Source: Nostoc sp. ATCC 53789 (GTDB lineage Bacteria > Cyanobacteriota > Cyanobacteriia > Cyanobacteriales > Nostocaceae). Taken from it: a stretch of 64,000 nucleotides of DNA. The stretch lies in NCBI RefSeq assembly GCF_009873495.1, contig NZ_CP046703.1, positions 2,046,001-2,110,000 on the forward strand, given 5' to 3'. Made by a program: the position numbers and the translations under genes. How positions within the stretch are numbered: the first letter of the stretch is position 1; the number at the start of each line of letters is the position of its first letter. The notes beneath the pieces are model-generated. The model had not been told where the DNA came from, ran no database searches, and was given only the letters and a program-made list of their open reading frames with translations. This document shows, in pieces, positions 45,426-54,459 of the stretch.

Positions 45426-45881
45426 ATGGCGCGTCAACGCTCGATTTTTTCATTTGTTTTAGTATTATTGGCCACATTCCTCATGAGTTGTGGCGGCCCT
45501 AGTGCTTCAGTAACACCTCCAACTTACACAGCGACTCAACTTGAAAGAATTCAGGCTTATGTTCCTGAAATTCAGGCTGTGCGCGATCGCTCAGATGAGT
45601 TGAAAACCCTGATCCAAAAAGGTGATTGGATCAATGTGCGTAACTTTATACACGGGCCCATAACAGAAGCAAGGCTGCACTTGACTTATGTTACTTCCAA
45701 CCTTCTGCCCAAAGACCAACCCGCAGCCCGTCAAATAACGCGAGATTTGTTTAACGACCTAGTTAAGCTTGATAAAGCTACTAGTGCTAGCAATCCTCTA
45801 GTTGCCTTGAATCAATCCCAGGCTGCTTTCACAGACATTGACAAATTCCTCGATCTGCTTCCTAAAAAAGAAGAGGGTTAA
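45426..45881 (+). CDS. psbQ: Photosystem II lipoprotein PsbQ (CyanoQ)
   Basis: 151 residues from the ATG at 45426 (MARQRSIFSFVLVLL), chosen because a lipoprotein signal peptide follows directly: a hydrophobic stretch and the lipobox LMSCGG (Cys about residue 22). The mature four-helix part has QLERIQAYVPEIQAVRDRS, WINVRNFIHGPITEAR and DLFNDLVKLDKATSA. CyanoQ sits on the lumenal side of photosystem II and stabilises the water-oxidising centre. The upstream ATG at 45381 would put a charged segment before the signal and is less likely. Monocistronic; followed by dispersed repeats (45888-45955). Confidence 0.93.
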   Translation: MARQRSIFSFVLVLLATFLMSCGGPSASVTPPTYTATQLERIQAYVPEIQAVRDRSDELKTLIQKGDWINVRNFIHGPITEARLHLTYVTSNLLPKDQPAARQITRDLFNDLVKLDKATSASNPLVALNQSQAAFTDIDKFLDLLPKKEEG

Positions 45882-46014
45882 TAATTAGAGACGCGATTCA
45901 TCGCGTCTGTACAAGAGTTAGGAGTTAGAGATGCGATTAATCGTATCTGTATAGGAGTTAGGAATTTTAAATTTTTAACTCCTAACTCCTAACTTCTCAC
46001 TTCAAGCACAAGTC

Positions 46015-47112
46015 ATGAATGTAGTTATTATCGGTTCTGGTGTAGTTGGGGCTGCGATCGCTTACGAACTGAGTCTAGTAAAAGGGCTAAAAATCACAGT
46101 TTGCGATCGCCAACCACCAGCCCAAGCTTCCACAGGCGCTGCACTTGGCGTTTTGATGGGCGCAATCAGCCAAAAAATCAAGGGCAAAGCTTGGCAGATG
46201 CGACAAACCAGCATCCAACGCTATGAAACTTTGATTCCTGAATTAGAAGCTTTAACAGGTCGCAAAATCCCTTTTAACCGCCAGGGAATTCTCAGTCTTG
46301 GTTTGGAAGAGGAGAATTTAGCAGCATGGGAAAAACTTGTAGAAATTCGCCACTCTCAAGGCTGGCATTTAGAAATATGGGATACGGCTAAACTCCAGAA
46401 TATCTGTCCTCAAGTGGATTGTGAAAAAATTACTGGCGCTGTCTATTCTCCCCAAGATCGTCAACTCGATCCAACTGCTCTCACATTAGCTTTAGTTGAG
46501 GCCGCCCAGCAAAACGGTGTAACCTTCAAATTTGGCGTGACTGTTTTGGATGCCCAAACCTCACCACCTGAATTTTGCCATCAACTTGAGACTACAGAAG
46601 GAAAAATAGCCGCAGATTGGTTTGTAGTTGCAGCAGGGCTAGGTTCAACACCACTGACGGCAAAACTAAATCAAATAATTGATATCCGCCCTGTGCTAGG
46701 GCAAGCGTTGCAAATGCGTGTAGGGCATCCATTAGGCAATCCCGACTTCCAGCCAGCGATAACGGGTAATGATGTCCATATTGTTCCTATAGGCGGCGGA
46801 GATTATTGGGTGGGTGCGACAGTAGAATTTCCCAGCAATGGTGATGAGATACCACCAAACCAAGAACTGTTGGAATCTGTTAGAAACCAAGCGATCGCAT
46901 TTTGTCCAGAATTAGCCACAGCAAAAATTATCCGCACTTGGTCAGGTTTACGTCCCCGTCCTGAAGGTCGTCCAGCACCAGTTATTGGTAAGTTGCCAGG
47001 GTTTAGTAACATCCTCTTAGCTACCGGACACTATCGCAACGGCGTTTTACTAGCGCCCGCTACAGCTTATGCGATTCGTGAGATGATTATTTCTCAAGGA
47101 ATAGGGGGATGA
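46015..47112 (+). CDS. FAD-dependent oxidoreductase (DadA / ThiO-like)
   Basis: 365 residues. The dinucleotide-binding motif VVIIGSGVVGAAIAYELS opens the protein; STGAALGVLMGAISQK is the FAD-binding loop after strand 2, and ATGHYRNGVLLAPAT near the C terminus is the second FAD-contact segment of D-amino-acid oxidase and glycine oxidase relatives (GLRPRPEGRPAPVIG precedes it). It probably oxidises a small amino acid or amine; ThiO of thiamine synthesis is one option, but no thiG-type gene is nearby. The start is the ATG at 46015. It is followed after 78 bp by an alpha/beta-hydrolase-like gene on the same strand. Confidence 0.85.
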   Translation: MNVVIIGSGVVGAAIAYELSLVKGLKITVCDRQPPAQASTGAALGVLMGAISQKIKGKAWQMRQTSIQRYETLIPELEALTGRKIPFNRQGILSLGLEEENLAAWEKLVEIRHSQGWHLEIWDTAKLQNICPQVDCEKITGAVYSPQDRQLDPTALTLALVEAAQQNGVTFKFGVTVLDAQTSPPEFCHQLETTEGKIAADWFVVAAGLGSTPLTAKLNQIIDIRPVLGQALQMRVGHPLGNPDFQPAITGNDVHIVPIGGGDYWVGATVEFPSNGDEIPPNQELLESVRNQAIAFCPELATAKIIRTWSGLRPRPEGRPAPVIGKLPGFSNILLATGHYRNGVLLAPATAYAIREMIISQGIGG

Positions 47113-47190
47113 GGGAGCAGGGGAGCAGAAGAAGAATTCCTAACTCTTGACTTAATGACAAATGACAAATGACCAATATAGGAAAATAGC

Positions 47191-48042
47191 GTGTCAATAA
47201 CAGAACATAAAATCAATGTAGATTCACTGGAATGGTTTTATCGAGAATCTTTACCAATCGGCAGAACTGACTTAGCACCTGTGTTGTTGTTACACGGCTT
47301 GGTTTCACAAAGTTACAGTTGGCGTAATATTATACCGGCTCTAGCGAATCAAGGTACAAGAGCGATCGCACCAGATTGGATTGGTTACGGCTTTTCTGCA
47401 AAACCAGAAAAACGAGATTTTGCTTATACTCCCGATGCTTTTATCACAGCTTTAGAAGGATTTGTCAAAGCCCTAGAACTTGAACATTTTTCTTTAGTTG
47501 TCCAAGGCTTTTTAGGTTCTGTGGGATTGCAATATGCTTTGCGTCATCCAGAACAAATTGCCAACTTAGCTATTTTAAATACACCAATATCAACTGCTGC
47601 CAAATTACCCTGGAAAATTAAACAAATGGGTTTACCTTTGGTAGGCGAAGTAATGACTCAAGACCCTTTATTAGTTGATCGAACTCTAGAAGGTGGTAGC
47701 CGTTATCGCATAGGAGATAAGGAATTAGATATTTATCGAAAACCATTTTTGAAAAGTTCTTCATCTGGGCGGAGTCTGTTATCAAGTATTCGCAATTTAC
47801 AGCTTGATTCAGCAATGACCGAAATTGAATCTGGTTTTAAAGAATGGCAACAGCCAATTCTGATTCAATGGGGGATGCTTGACCCTTGGTTATCTGTAGA
47901 CATTGCCCAAAAATTTACAGATTTAGCACCAAATACCGAATTAATAAAACTTAATAACGTTGGACATTATCCTCAAGAACATTACCACGAGGTGATTTTG
48001 GAAGACCTTTTACCCTTTGTGCGTCGTAAAGATGCTCATTGA
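47191..48042 (+). CDS. Alpha/beta-hydrolase-fold protein lacking the catalytic serine
   Basis: 283 residues, starting at a GTG (MSITEHKINVDSLEW). The fold is clear: LLLHGLVSQSYSWRNIIPAL, then APDWIGYGFSAKPEK, and later IQWGMLDPWL (Asp about 231) and NVGHYPQEH (His about 259). The nucleophile elbow reads VVQGFLGSVG, where the usual Ser of GxSxG is Phe107 and the preceding Gly and His are Gln and Gly. A canonical serine hydrolase reaction is therefore unlikely; the protein may be a binding or scaffold protein, or use another chemistry. The start GTG follows AAAATAGC with no strong ribosome site. Confidence 0.8.
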   Translation: MSITEHKINVDSLEWFYRESLPIGRTDLAPVLLLHGLVSQSYSWRNIIPALANQGTRAIAPDWIGYGFSAKPEKRDFAYTPDAFITALEGFVKALELEHFSLVVQGFLGSVGLQYALRHPEQIANLAILNTPISTAAKLPWKIKQMGLPLVGEVMTQDPLLVDRTLEGGSRYRIGDKELDIYRKPFLKSSSSGRSLLSSIRNLQLDSAMTEIESGFKEWQQPILIQWGMLDPWLSVDIAQKFTDLAPNTELIKLNNVGHYPQEHYHEVILEDLLPFVRRKDAH

Positions 48043-48302
48043 CAATATACCTTTGGCAAAAATCGATATTATAAAAATGAATGTCAAAATTCAGAATTCA
48101 GGAGTCAGAATTCAGGAGTCAGAATCAATTAGTAGAGGGTGCAAAATGATCACTGTAGTCCACTAAATGGAAGATTAAGTGGCAGTATTCAAATGTTATT
48201 TCTTGTGAAAACTCATCCTTTAATGGGTGGAATATTCTGAATTCAGAATTCTGGCTCCTGACTACTTTTTATTACCATTACAAGTAAAGGAGATTATGAT
48301 TC

Positions 48303-48884
48303 ATGGCTTATTCTTGGTTTAAAGCATTTCATATTGTCGGATTTGTAGTTTGGTTCGCTGGTTTGTTCTACTTAGTACGCCTTTTTATCTATCACGTTGA
48401 AGCGAATCTTGAACCTGAGCCAGCGCAAACGATATTGAAAAATCAATATCAAATTATGGAAAAGCGTCTCTACTATATCATCACGAATCCAGGAATGTAC
48501 GTGACGATCGCAATGGCCATCGGTTTAGTAACCACTGAACCGGACGTTTTAAAAGAGGGCTGGTTACATATAAAACTGCTGTTTGTGGCTATTTTAATTG
48601 GTTATCATCATTACTGCGCTCGGCTGATGAAGAAGTTAGCAGTAGGTGAATGTGGCTGGAGTGGTCAGCAATTACGTGCTTTAAATGAAGCACCTACAGT
48701 TATGTTAGTAGCGATCGTTCTGCTGGCTGTATTTAAGAATAATCTCCCTACAGATATCGCTGCCTGGGCTATTTTTGCCATGATTATTTTGATGGCAGTC
48801 ACTATTCAACTTTACGCCAAAAAACGCAGACAAGATAAAGAGAAGCTGACAGCACAGATAGGGCAACCACAAGAACAAAGTTAG
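48303..48884 (+). CDS. hemJ: Protoporphyrinogen IX oxidase HemJ
   Basis: 193 residues, four membrane segments. HemJ oxidises protoporphyrinogen IX to protoporphyrin IX in heme and chlorophyll synthesis and is the usual form in cyanobacteria. The conserved His is in WFKAFHIVGFVVWFAGLFYL (about residue 10), and the conserved Lys/His region is WLHIKLLFVAILIGYHHYC. AAGGAG lies about 13 bp before the ATG at 48303. The preceding spacer (48043-48302) holds repeated CAGAATTC segments and no gene. Confidence 0.95.
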   Translation: MAYSWFKAFHIVGFVVWFAGLFYLVRLFIYHVEANLEPEPAQTILKNQYQIMEKRLYYIITNPGMYVTIAMAIGLVTTEPDVLKEGWLHIKLLFVAILIGYHHYCARLMKKLAVGECGWSGQQLRALNEAPTVMLVAIVLLAVFKNNLPTDIAAWAIFAMIILMAVTIQLYAKKRRQDKEKLTAQIGQPQEQS

Positions 48885-48918
48885 AAAAATTGGGGTAGCA
48901 TATCTGTGCTATCCTGCC

Positions 48919-49827
48919 TTATCCTGGAAACGTTTTCAGTAAATCATCGCCAGGAATCACGGTAGTGTAAAAAGTATATTTACGATTAGCGACATAACGG
49001 CGGTCTTGTTTAACAATCGCCATAAACTCTCTATGTCCCTCACGAGTGCGTCCCACTAAACAACCTGCACTAGCAAGGCGAATATCATTCCGGGGAAAAT
49101 CAAAGCCGTAGTGTTGATTAACATAAAAATTATCACCTGTATCAAGTTTATCGCCAGTCCGTTTAAAATCTTTGTTGAAATCTCTACAAACAGTTATATC
49201 TCCAACTTGCACTAACGCTTCATGAGGTTCGGCTGTGCCATGAGTGCCAACAGCCCAAGCTTTGTATTGTCCAAACTGAATCCTAGCGGCTCCTTTGGAA
49301 TTCATCGGATTATAAGTGTAGTACCTTCCTGGTTCTGTAGTTGCTTCCCAGTGGTCTACGATTTTGGGAACACCATTTACTACTTCAATCACAATCCGGC
49401 GATCGTTAAATTCATTGGGTGTATCACTGTTGAGAGTCCAGTCTGCATTGATACCCTCTACATAAACAATGTTGTATTCTTTGGGATTGGTAAATACCTG
49501 ATAACCTTTGGCTGTCATATATTTCACAATCTTACTAGCGATGTCATTGCCTAGTTTTAAAGGGGGTTTAGGAAGATCGTCTATTTTGGTTTCAATTAGT
49601 TTCTTGGCTGTGACTGCTCCTAAAAAGCCACTCTCTTCAGTCTTTGTTAATTCTTGAAATTTTTTGAGAGCTATCACAGAAACAGGGCCAAATTTGCCAT
49701 CTGCTGGAGGTTCTAGCAAAACTAAGCCGATTAACAGTACCTGAATCTGACGAGATAATTCTTCATCTTCAGCGATCGCATCAAATGACCATTTCTCATC
49801 TTTTCCCAAGAAATCTTGTAGTTTCAT
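48919..49827 (-). CDS. Peptidoglycan-binding protein with L,D-transpeptidase-like Cys motif
   Basis: 302 residues. Residues about 25-75 form a PG_binding_1 domain (IQVLLIGLVLLEPPADGKFG, then VIALKKFQELTKT). The C-terminal 200 residues contain NQHYGFDFPRNDIRLASAGC (Cys about 260, in an S-x-G-C context as in YkuD L,D-transpeptidases, after YGF...). I do not see the full HxxN motif of YkuD, so the enzyme class is unsure; it could be a DUF related to murein-binding lysins. No signal peptide is visible, which is odd for a cell-wall protein and suggests another export route or a lysin-like role. The start follows AAAGCAGGTGCATA. Confidence 0.65.
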   Translation of the reverse strand: MKLQDFLGKDEKWSFDAIAEDEELSRQIQVLLIGLVLLEPPADGKFGPVSVIALKKFQELTKTEESGFLGAVTAKKLIETKIDDLPKPPLKLGNDIASKIVKYMTAKGYQVFTNPKEYNIVYVEGINADWTLNSDTPNEFNDRRIVIEVVNGVPKIVDHWEATTEPGRYYTYNPMNSKGAARIQFGQYKAWAVGTHGTAEPHEALVQVGDITVCRDFNKDFKRTGDKLDTGDNFYVNQHYGFDFPRNDIRLASAGCLVGRTREGHREFMAIVKQDRRYVANRKYTFYTTVIPGDDLLKTFPG

Positions 49828-50058
49828 TATGCACCTGCTTTCATTTACTGAGTTCTAAGTATAAACATCATTGTAAAAATTGATGTCGTCTAAAACTATA
49901 CTCTAACGTAAAATATGATGTCATCTGGAGTCTGGGATGTCTACCGCACATTGCCTCTATGCAATCCTTGATACAAGCTACATAATTAATTAGCTCAATT
50001 TCCTGCTGCGCGTCTAAGCAGCAACTCGTCGTCAGGCATCATCTCTGTAAAACCCGAA

Positions 50059-53000
50059 ATGACTAACAAAGAACTGCTGCAAATTATTGAACAAGCTGCC
50101 AGAGATAAGGTGACAAGATTAGACCTTTCTCGCAAAGGCTTAACAACTCTGCCACCAGAAATTGTTCAACTCACCAACCTGCAAAGACTCGACCTCGGCA
50201 CTAATCAACTGAGCAGTCTACCACCGGAAATTGTTCAACTCACCAACCTGCAAAGGCTCTACCTCGACAACAATCAACTGAGCAGTCTGCCACCGGAAAT
50301 TGTCCAACTCACCAACCTGCAATCCCTCGACCTCTTCAAAAATCAACTGAGCAGCCTGCCACCAGAAATTGTCCAACTCACCAAACTGCAATCCCTCGAC
50401 CTCCACAATAATCAACTGAGTAATCTGCCACCGGAAATTGTCCAACTTACCAACCTGCAATCCCTCGACCTCCACAACAATAAACTGAGCAGTCTGCCAC
50501 CAGAAATTGTCCAACTTACTACCTTAAAATCGCTCAATCTTAGTGACAATAAACTGAGTAGTCTGCCACCAGAAATTGTCCAACTTACCAACCTGCAATC
50601 CCTCGACCTCGACAACAATCAACTGAGCAGTCTGCCACCGGAAATTGGTCAACTTACCAACCTGCAATCCCTCGACCTCCGCAACAATCAACTGAGCAGT
50701 CTGCCGCAGGAATTGGGACAACTCACGAACCTACAATCACTCAACCTCTTCAACAATCAACTGAGCAGTCTGCCACCAGAAATTGTCCAACTCAATAACC
50801 TGCCATCGCTCGACCTCCGCAACAATCAACTCAGAAGTCTGCCACCGGAAATTCTCCAACTCACCAACCTCCGATCGCTCTACCTCAGCAATAATCAACT
50901 GAGCAGTCTGCCACCGGAAATTCTCCAACTCACCAACCTCCGATCGCTCTACCTCGAAAACAATCAACTGAGCAGTCTGCCATCGGAAATCAGACAACTA
51001 CCAAACCTGAAAAATTTGGATATTCGTAGAAATCCAGTCCCCATTCCACCAGAGATTTTGGGGCCGAAGGATTTAAACCAAGAGCCGGGTGATGTGAATG
51101 AAATTCTCGATTTCTATTTTCGGGTGCAAGATCCAAACGAAACAGAACCCTTCTATGAAGCAAAATTCTTAATTATTGGCGAAGGAGGAGCCGGTAAAAC
51201 CTCTTTAGCCAAAAAAATCGCAGATGAAAACTATAAACTCCAGCCAAATGAGGAATCAACCGAAGGTATTGAAGTGATCCAGTGGCACTTTACACTGCCC
51301 AATGGCAAAGATTTTCGCGTCAACATCTGGGATTTTGGCGGTCAGGAAATCTACCACCAAACCCATCAGTTTTTCCTCAGCAAGCGCTCTCTCTATGCTT
51401 TAGTTGCTGACACTCGCAAAGAAAACACTGATTTTTACTGGTGGCTGAAGGTTGTCGAACTTTTGAGCGACAAAAGCCCAGTTTTTATTATCAAAAACGA
51501 AAAACAAGATCGTGATTGCCAAGTCAATGAGCGCCAGATGCGAGGAGAATTCAGCAACCTAGAAAAAATACTGGCAACCAACTTAGATACTAATCGCGGT
51601 CTAGCAGAGATTAAAGACGCAATTCAGCTTTACATCAGCAATCTTGAACATGTTGGTACACCTTTACCAAAACTCTGGATAAGGGTCAGAGCAGCGCTAG
51701 AGAACGATTCCCGAAACTACATCAGCTTTGAAGAATACCGTACCCTTTGCCGAGACAATAATTTAACTGACCGTAAAGATATGCTGCGCTTAAGCAACTA
51801 TCTCCATGACCTCGGCGTTTGCCTGCATTTTCAAGACAATTCTGCACTTAAACACTACGTCATCCTCAAACCCGAATGGGGAACATCTGCCGTTTACAAT
51901 GTTTTGGACAATGACAATGTTAAGAAAAAGTTGGGTTGTTTTACCAAGGACGACCTCGAAGATATTTGGAAAAGTGGCGAATATGCAGATATGCGAGATG
52001 AACTCCTGCAATTAATGATGCAGTTCAAGCTTTGCTACGAAATTCCCGGTAATCGTGACACCTATGTTGCACCTCAATTGCTCTCCATTGAAAAAGCTGA
52101 TTATACCTGGGACGATCGCAATAACCTCATCTTGCGCTACACCTATACATTCATGCCGAAAGGTATGCTCACCCGTTTTATTGTCGAGACGCACCCTTGG
52201 ATTGAACAGCAAAAACTCGTTTGGAAAAGCGGTGTTGTTCTCAACAAAGACCAAACTCGTGCAGAAGTCATTGAAAATTACGATCAACGGGAAATTAAAA
52301 TCCGTGTAGCCGGAAACCGCAAAAAAGAACTAATGGCAGTTGTTACCTATGAACTCGAAAAAATCCACAACTCTTACGAACGTTTGGAATATCAAACCCT
52401 AGTTCCTTGTAACTGTGAGACTTGCAAAAATCTGCCTATACCTTATTCTTATTCTCTGGAAAAACTCAATAAACGTTTAAACGCTAGTCATTATCAAATT
52501 GAATGCGAAAACAGCTATGAAATGGTAGATGTCCGCAAGTTAATTGATGATGTCATATTTCAACCCGCGACAGCAGATAGGGAAATCAACACCCAAGTTG
52601 CACAGTTGCAAAGCGAACTGGAGCGAAAGCGAGATGAATCATTGACACATCGGTTACGATATGGCGAACAAGAAGAAAAACCCATCATGAATAGTCAATC
52701 TGCAATGAAATTCGAGAAGGAAATTTTCATCTCTTATGCTTGGGGTGGAGAAAGTAAGGAATTTGCTGATCAACTAGAGGACAATTTAAAGGCTAAAGGA
52801 ATCAAAATCATCCGCGATCAAACTGATTTGGGCTATAAAGGACTAATTAAAGCCTTCATGGAACGGATTGGACGCGGTAATTGTGTGATCGCAGTTATTA
52901 GCGACAAGTATTTAAAATCTCCCAATTGTATGTTTGAGCTAGTGCAAATTGCTAAAAATGGAGATTTTTATAATCGGATTTTCCCGATTGTGTTAGCGGA

Positions 53001-53268
53001 TGCCCAAATTTATAAACCTGTTGCCAGACTTAAATATATTAAGCATTGGGAAGACGAAATTAAAGAGTTAGATGAAGCTATGAAAGGGGTTTCCGCAGCT
53101 AACTTGCAGGGATTTCGAGAAGATATTGACCAATACACCGAGATTCGCAACACGATCGCAGAACTGACTAACCTGCTAAAAGATATGAACACGCTTACCC
53201 CTGATATTCACAGCAAATCAGACTTTGAGTCATTGCTGAATGCGATCGCACAGCGTTTAGATGAGTAA
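50059..53268 (+). CDS. LRR-Roc-COR-TIR protein (ROCO family)
   Basis: 1069 residues. Thirteen 23-residue leucine-rich repeats (residues about 20-330, consensus LSSLPPEIVQLTNLQSLDL), nearly identical in the middle, are followed by a Roc GTPase: Walker A IIGEGGAGKTSLAK (about 372), WDFGGQEIYHQTHQFFL (switch 2) and IIKNEKQDRD in the base-recognition position. A COR dimerisation region runs to about 860. The C-terminal TIR domain (about 880-1010) has EKEIFISYAWGGESKEFADQ and SPNCMFEL with the putative catalytic Glu (about 959). Bacterial TIR domains cleave NAD or make signalling nucleotides during phage infection, so a Roc-controlled TIR is a plausible immune sensor-effector. Start ATG 50059. Confidence 0.92.
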   Translation: MTNKELLQIIEQAARDKVTRLDLSRKGLTTLPPEIVQLTNLQRLDLGTNQLSSLPPEIVQLTNLQRLYLDNNQLSSLPPEIVQLTNLQSLDLFKNQLSSLPPEIVQLTKLQSLDLHNNQLSNLPPEIVQLTNLQSLDLHNNKLSSLPPEIVQLTTLKSLNLSDNKLSSLPPEIVQLTNLQSLDLDNNQLSSLPPEIGQLTNLQSLDLRNNQLSSLPQELGQLTNLQSLNLFNNQLSSLPPEIVQLNNLPSLDLRNNQLRSLPPEILQLTNLRSLYLSNNQLSSLPPEILQLTNLRSLYLENNQLSSLPSEIRQLPNLKNLDIRRNPVPIPPEILGPKDLNQEPGDVNEILDFYFRVQDPNETEPFYEAKFLIIGEGGAGKTSLAKKIADENYKLQPNEESTEGIEVIQWHFTLPNGKDFRVNIWDFGGQEIYHQTHQFFLSKRSLYALVADTRKENTDFYWWLKVVELLSDKSPVFIIKNEKQDRDCQVNERQMRGEFSNLEKILATNLDTNRGLAEIKDAIQLYISNLEHVGTPLPKLWIRVRAALENDSRNYISFEEYRTLCRDNNLTDRKDMLRLSNYLHDLGVCLHFQDNSALKHYVILKPEWGTSAVYNVLDNDNVKKKLGCFTKDDLEDIWKSGEYADMRDELLQLMMQFKLCYEIPGNRDTYVAPQLLSIEKADYTWDDRNNLILRYTYTFMPKGMLTRFIVETHPWIEQQKLVWKSGVVLNKDQTRAEVIENYDQREIKIRVAGNRKKELMAVVTYELEKIHNSYERLEYQTLVPCNCETCKNLPIPYSYSLEKLNKRLNASHYQIECENSYEMVDVRKLIDDVIFQPATADREINTQVAQLQSELERKRDESLTHRLRYGEQEEKPIMNSQSAMKFEKEIFISYAWGGESKEFADQLEDNLKAKGIKIIRDQTDLGYKGLIKAFMERIGRGNCVIAVISDKYLKSPNCMFELVQIAKNGDFYNRIFPIVLADAQIYKPVARLKYIKHWEDEIKELDEAMKGVSAANLQGFREDIDQYTEIRNTIAELTNLLKDMNTLTPDIHSKSDFESLLNAIAQRLDE

Positions 53269-53389
53269 AAATAACCTATCGGTTGGGTTTAAAGATTGAG
53301 CAATGTCTCCGACTGGCTAGACCTACGCCCTTTTAACTCGATAATTTTTGTTCTGAGATGCAAGCTTTAAGTTCAGAAGCAGAATGATG

Positions 53390-53528
53390 AGGGTTAAAGG
53401 TGCAACTTTGAGGGTTAAAGGCGCAACTTCGAGGATAAAAGGTGCAACTTCGAGGATAAAAGGCTCAACTTCGAGGATAAAAGGCTCAACTTCGAGGATA
53501 AAAGGCGCAACTTCAAGGGTTAAAGGTC
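53390..53528. repeat. Tandem 21-bp repeats downstream of the ROCO gene
   Basis: Six full units of AGGATAAAAGGCTCAACTTCG and variants plus a partial seventh. The segments on either side (about 53331-53389 and 53540-53600) are an imperfect direct repeat containing CTTTTAACTCGA and AGCTTYRAGTTCAGA. An open frame through it is a repeat artefact. This fills the 53269-53624 spacer. Confidence 0.85.
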
Positions 53529-53624
53529 AAGCGATCGCTCTTTTAACTCGACAACTCATGTTCAAAGGTGCAAGCTTCGAGTTCAGAGGTGGAATGATGA
53601 AGCTTTGAGGTGAAGCGATCGGAT

Positions 53625-54041
53625 CTACGACTTAGAAGACAGTTCAAACGCCATCTGCGAACGATAAAAGCAGACATCAAATTCCAAGAAAAAATTCATG
53701 CGTCCTAAAAGTAACGGCACATTATCCGTGAGACTCCAAGCAAACACCAATCGCACTGGTTCAAAACTGGCTATTTGAGCAGATACAACTAACCCTTTTG
53801 CCTCAACTGGTGCTAGGTTTCCAGCCAGTTGCACTGAGGTTGTTAGTTCTTCCCAAACTACCCCTAACTGAATACCTATACTGTAAGGTAAAACATTAAT
53901 ACTAGCTCCAGTATCCAATAAACCTGAAACGTTAACGACAGAATTTTTGTAGCTTAACGTCATAGGTAATATTGGGACTGCATCGATATCCCCGAACACA
54001 TCACGACTTTCAACGAAGGGAAATCTTTGTGAATTAAGCAT
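53625..54041 (-). CDS. Retropepsin-like aspartic protease
   Basis: 138 residues with the single aspartic-protease motif VSGLLDTGASINVLP (about residues 39-53) and the later hydrophobic PLLLGRMNFFLEFD, equivalent to the GRD-type helix of retropepsins. Active retropepsins are homodimers; the likely target is unknown. The ATG lies inside the end of the 72-residue gene, overlapping by 8 bp (ATGCTTAA), so the two are translationally coupled. It has no signal peptide. Retropepsin-small protein pairs occur in other cyanobacteria as I recall, but their role is not known to me. Confidence 0.8.
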   Translation of the reverse strand: MLNSQRFPFVESRDVFGDIDAVPILPMTLSYKNSVVNVSGLLDTGASINVLPYSIGIQLGVVWEELTTSVQLAGNLAPVEAKGLVVSAQIASFEPVRLVFAWSLTDNVPLLLGRMNFFLEFDVCFYRSQMAFELSSKS

Positions 54042-54252
54042 CGTTTACCTGTCTGTCTTCTTCTAACAGCGCGGCTAGTTTATTAGCAGCTTCATGAGAA
54101 TTATAGGGAGACCACACATGATAAGTGACTCCTGGCTGTAACGACAATGCTTCTTCTTCAGTCGCCAGTTCTTGAACTAAAAACTGCATGACCTTGAGTT
54201 TATCTGCACGAGATAGGTTGTGCAAGGTTGGAAACAAATCTGCTACGCTCAT
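54034..54252 (-). CDS. Small protein, partner of the retropepsin (antitoxin-like)
   Basis: 72 residues: MSVADLFPTLHNLSRADKLK then VMQFLVQELATEEE, a helical N-terminal half with the look of DUF-type antitoxins that precede a toxin. The C-terminal half is more acidic (HEAANKLAALLEEDRQ). The stop codon overlaps the retropepsin start by 8 bp. It might be the substrate, inhibitor or specificity factor of the protease. The assignment as antitoxin-like rests on layout only. Confidence 0.65.
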   Translation of the reverse strand: MSVADLFPTLHNLSRADKLKVMQFLVQELATEEEALSLQPGVTYHVWSPYNSHEAANKLAALLEEDRQVNDA

Positions 54253-54459
54253 ATCAAGTTGAAGATAACGACTAAATACTTTTTATATTTTTACAACTAC
54301 TATAAGGTGGTTAGAAAGTTTGTGGCGTTGGCGTAAAAAAGATTTTACTACGCAAAACCTGTCCCTCTCCGCATCGGAGAAGGACAGACTTTAATAAAAG
54401 TTCAAGACAGGGAGAGGTTGATAACTAATTACTTGATTTGCGGATGAGCATCTTGTCCA

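Noticed and set aside
50218-50997. Minus-strand repetitive frames (WWQTAQLIVVEVEGLQ and similar)
   Set aside because: Antisense shadows of the LRR region of the ROCO gene.
53384-53608. 74-aa frame rich in RIKGATS repeats
   Set aside because: It is the translation of a 21-bp tandem array with no supporting start or homology that I recognise.
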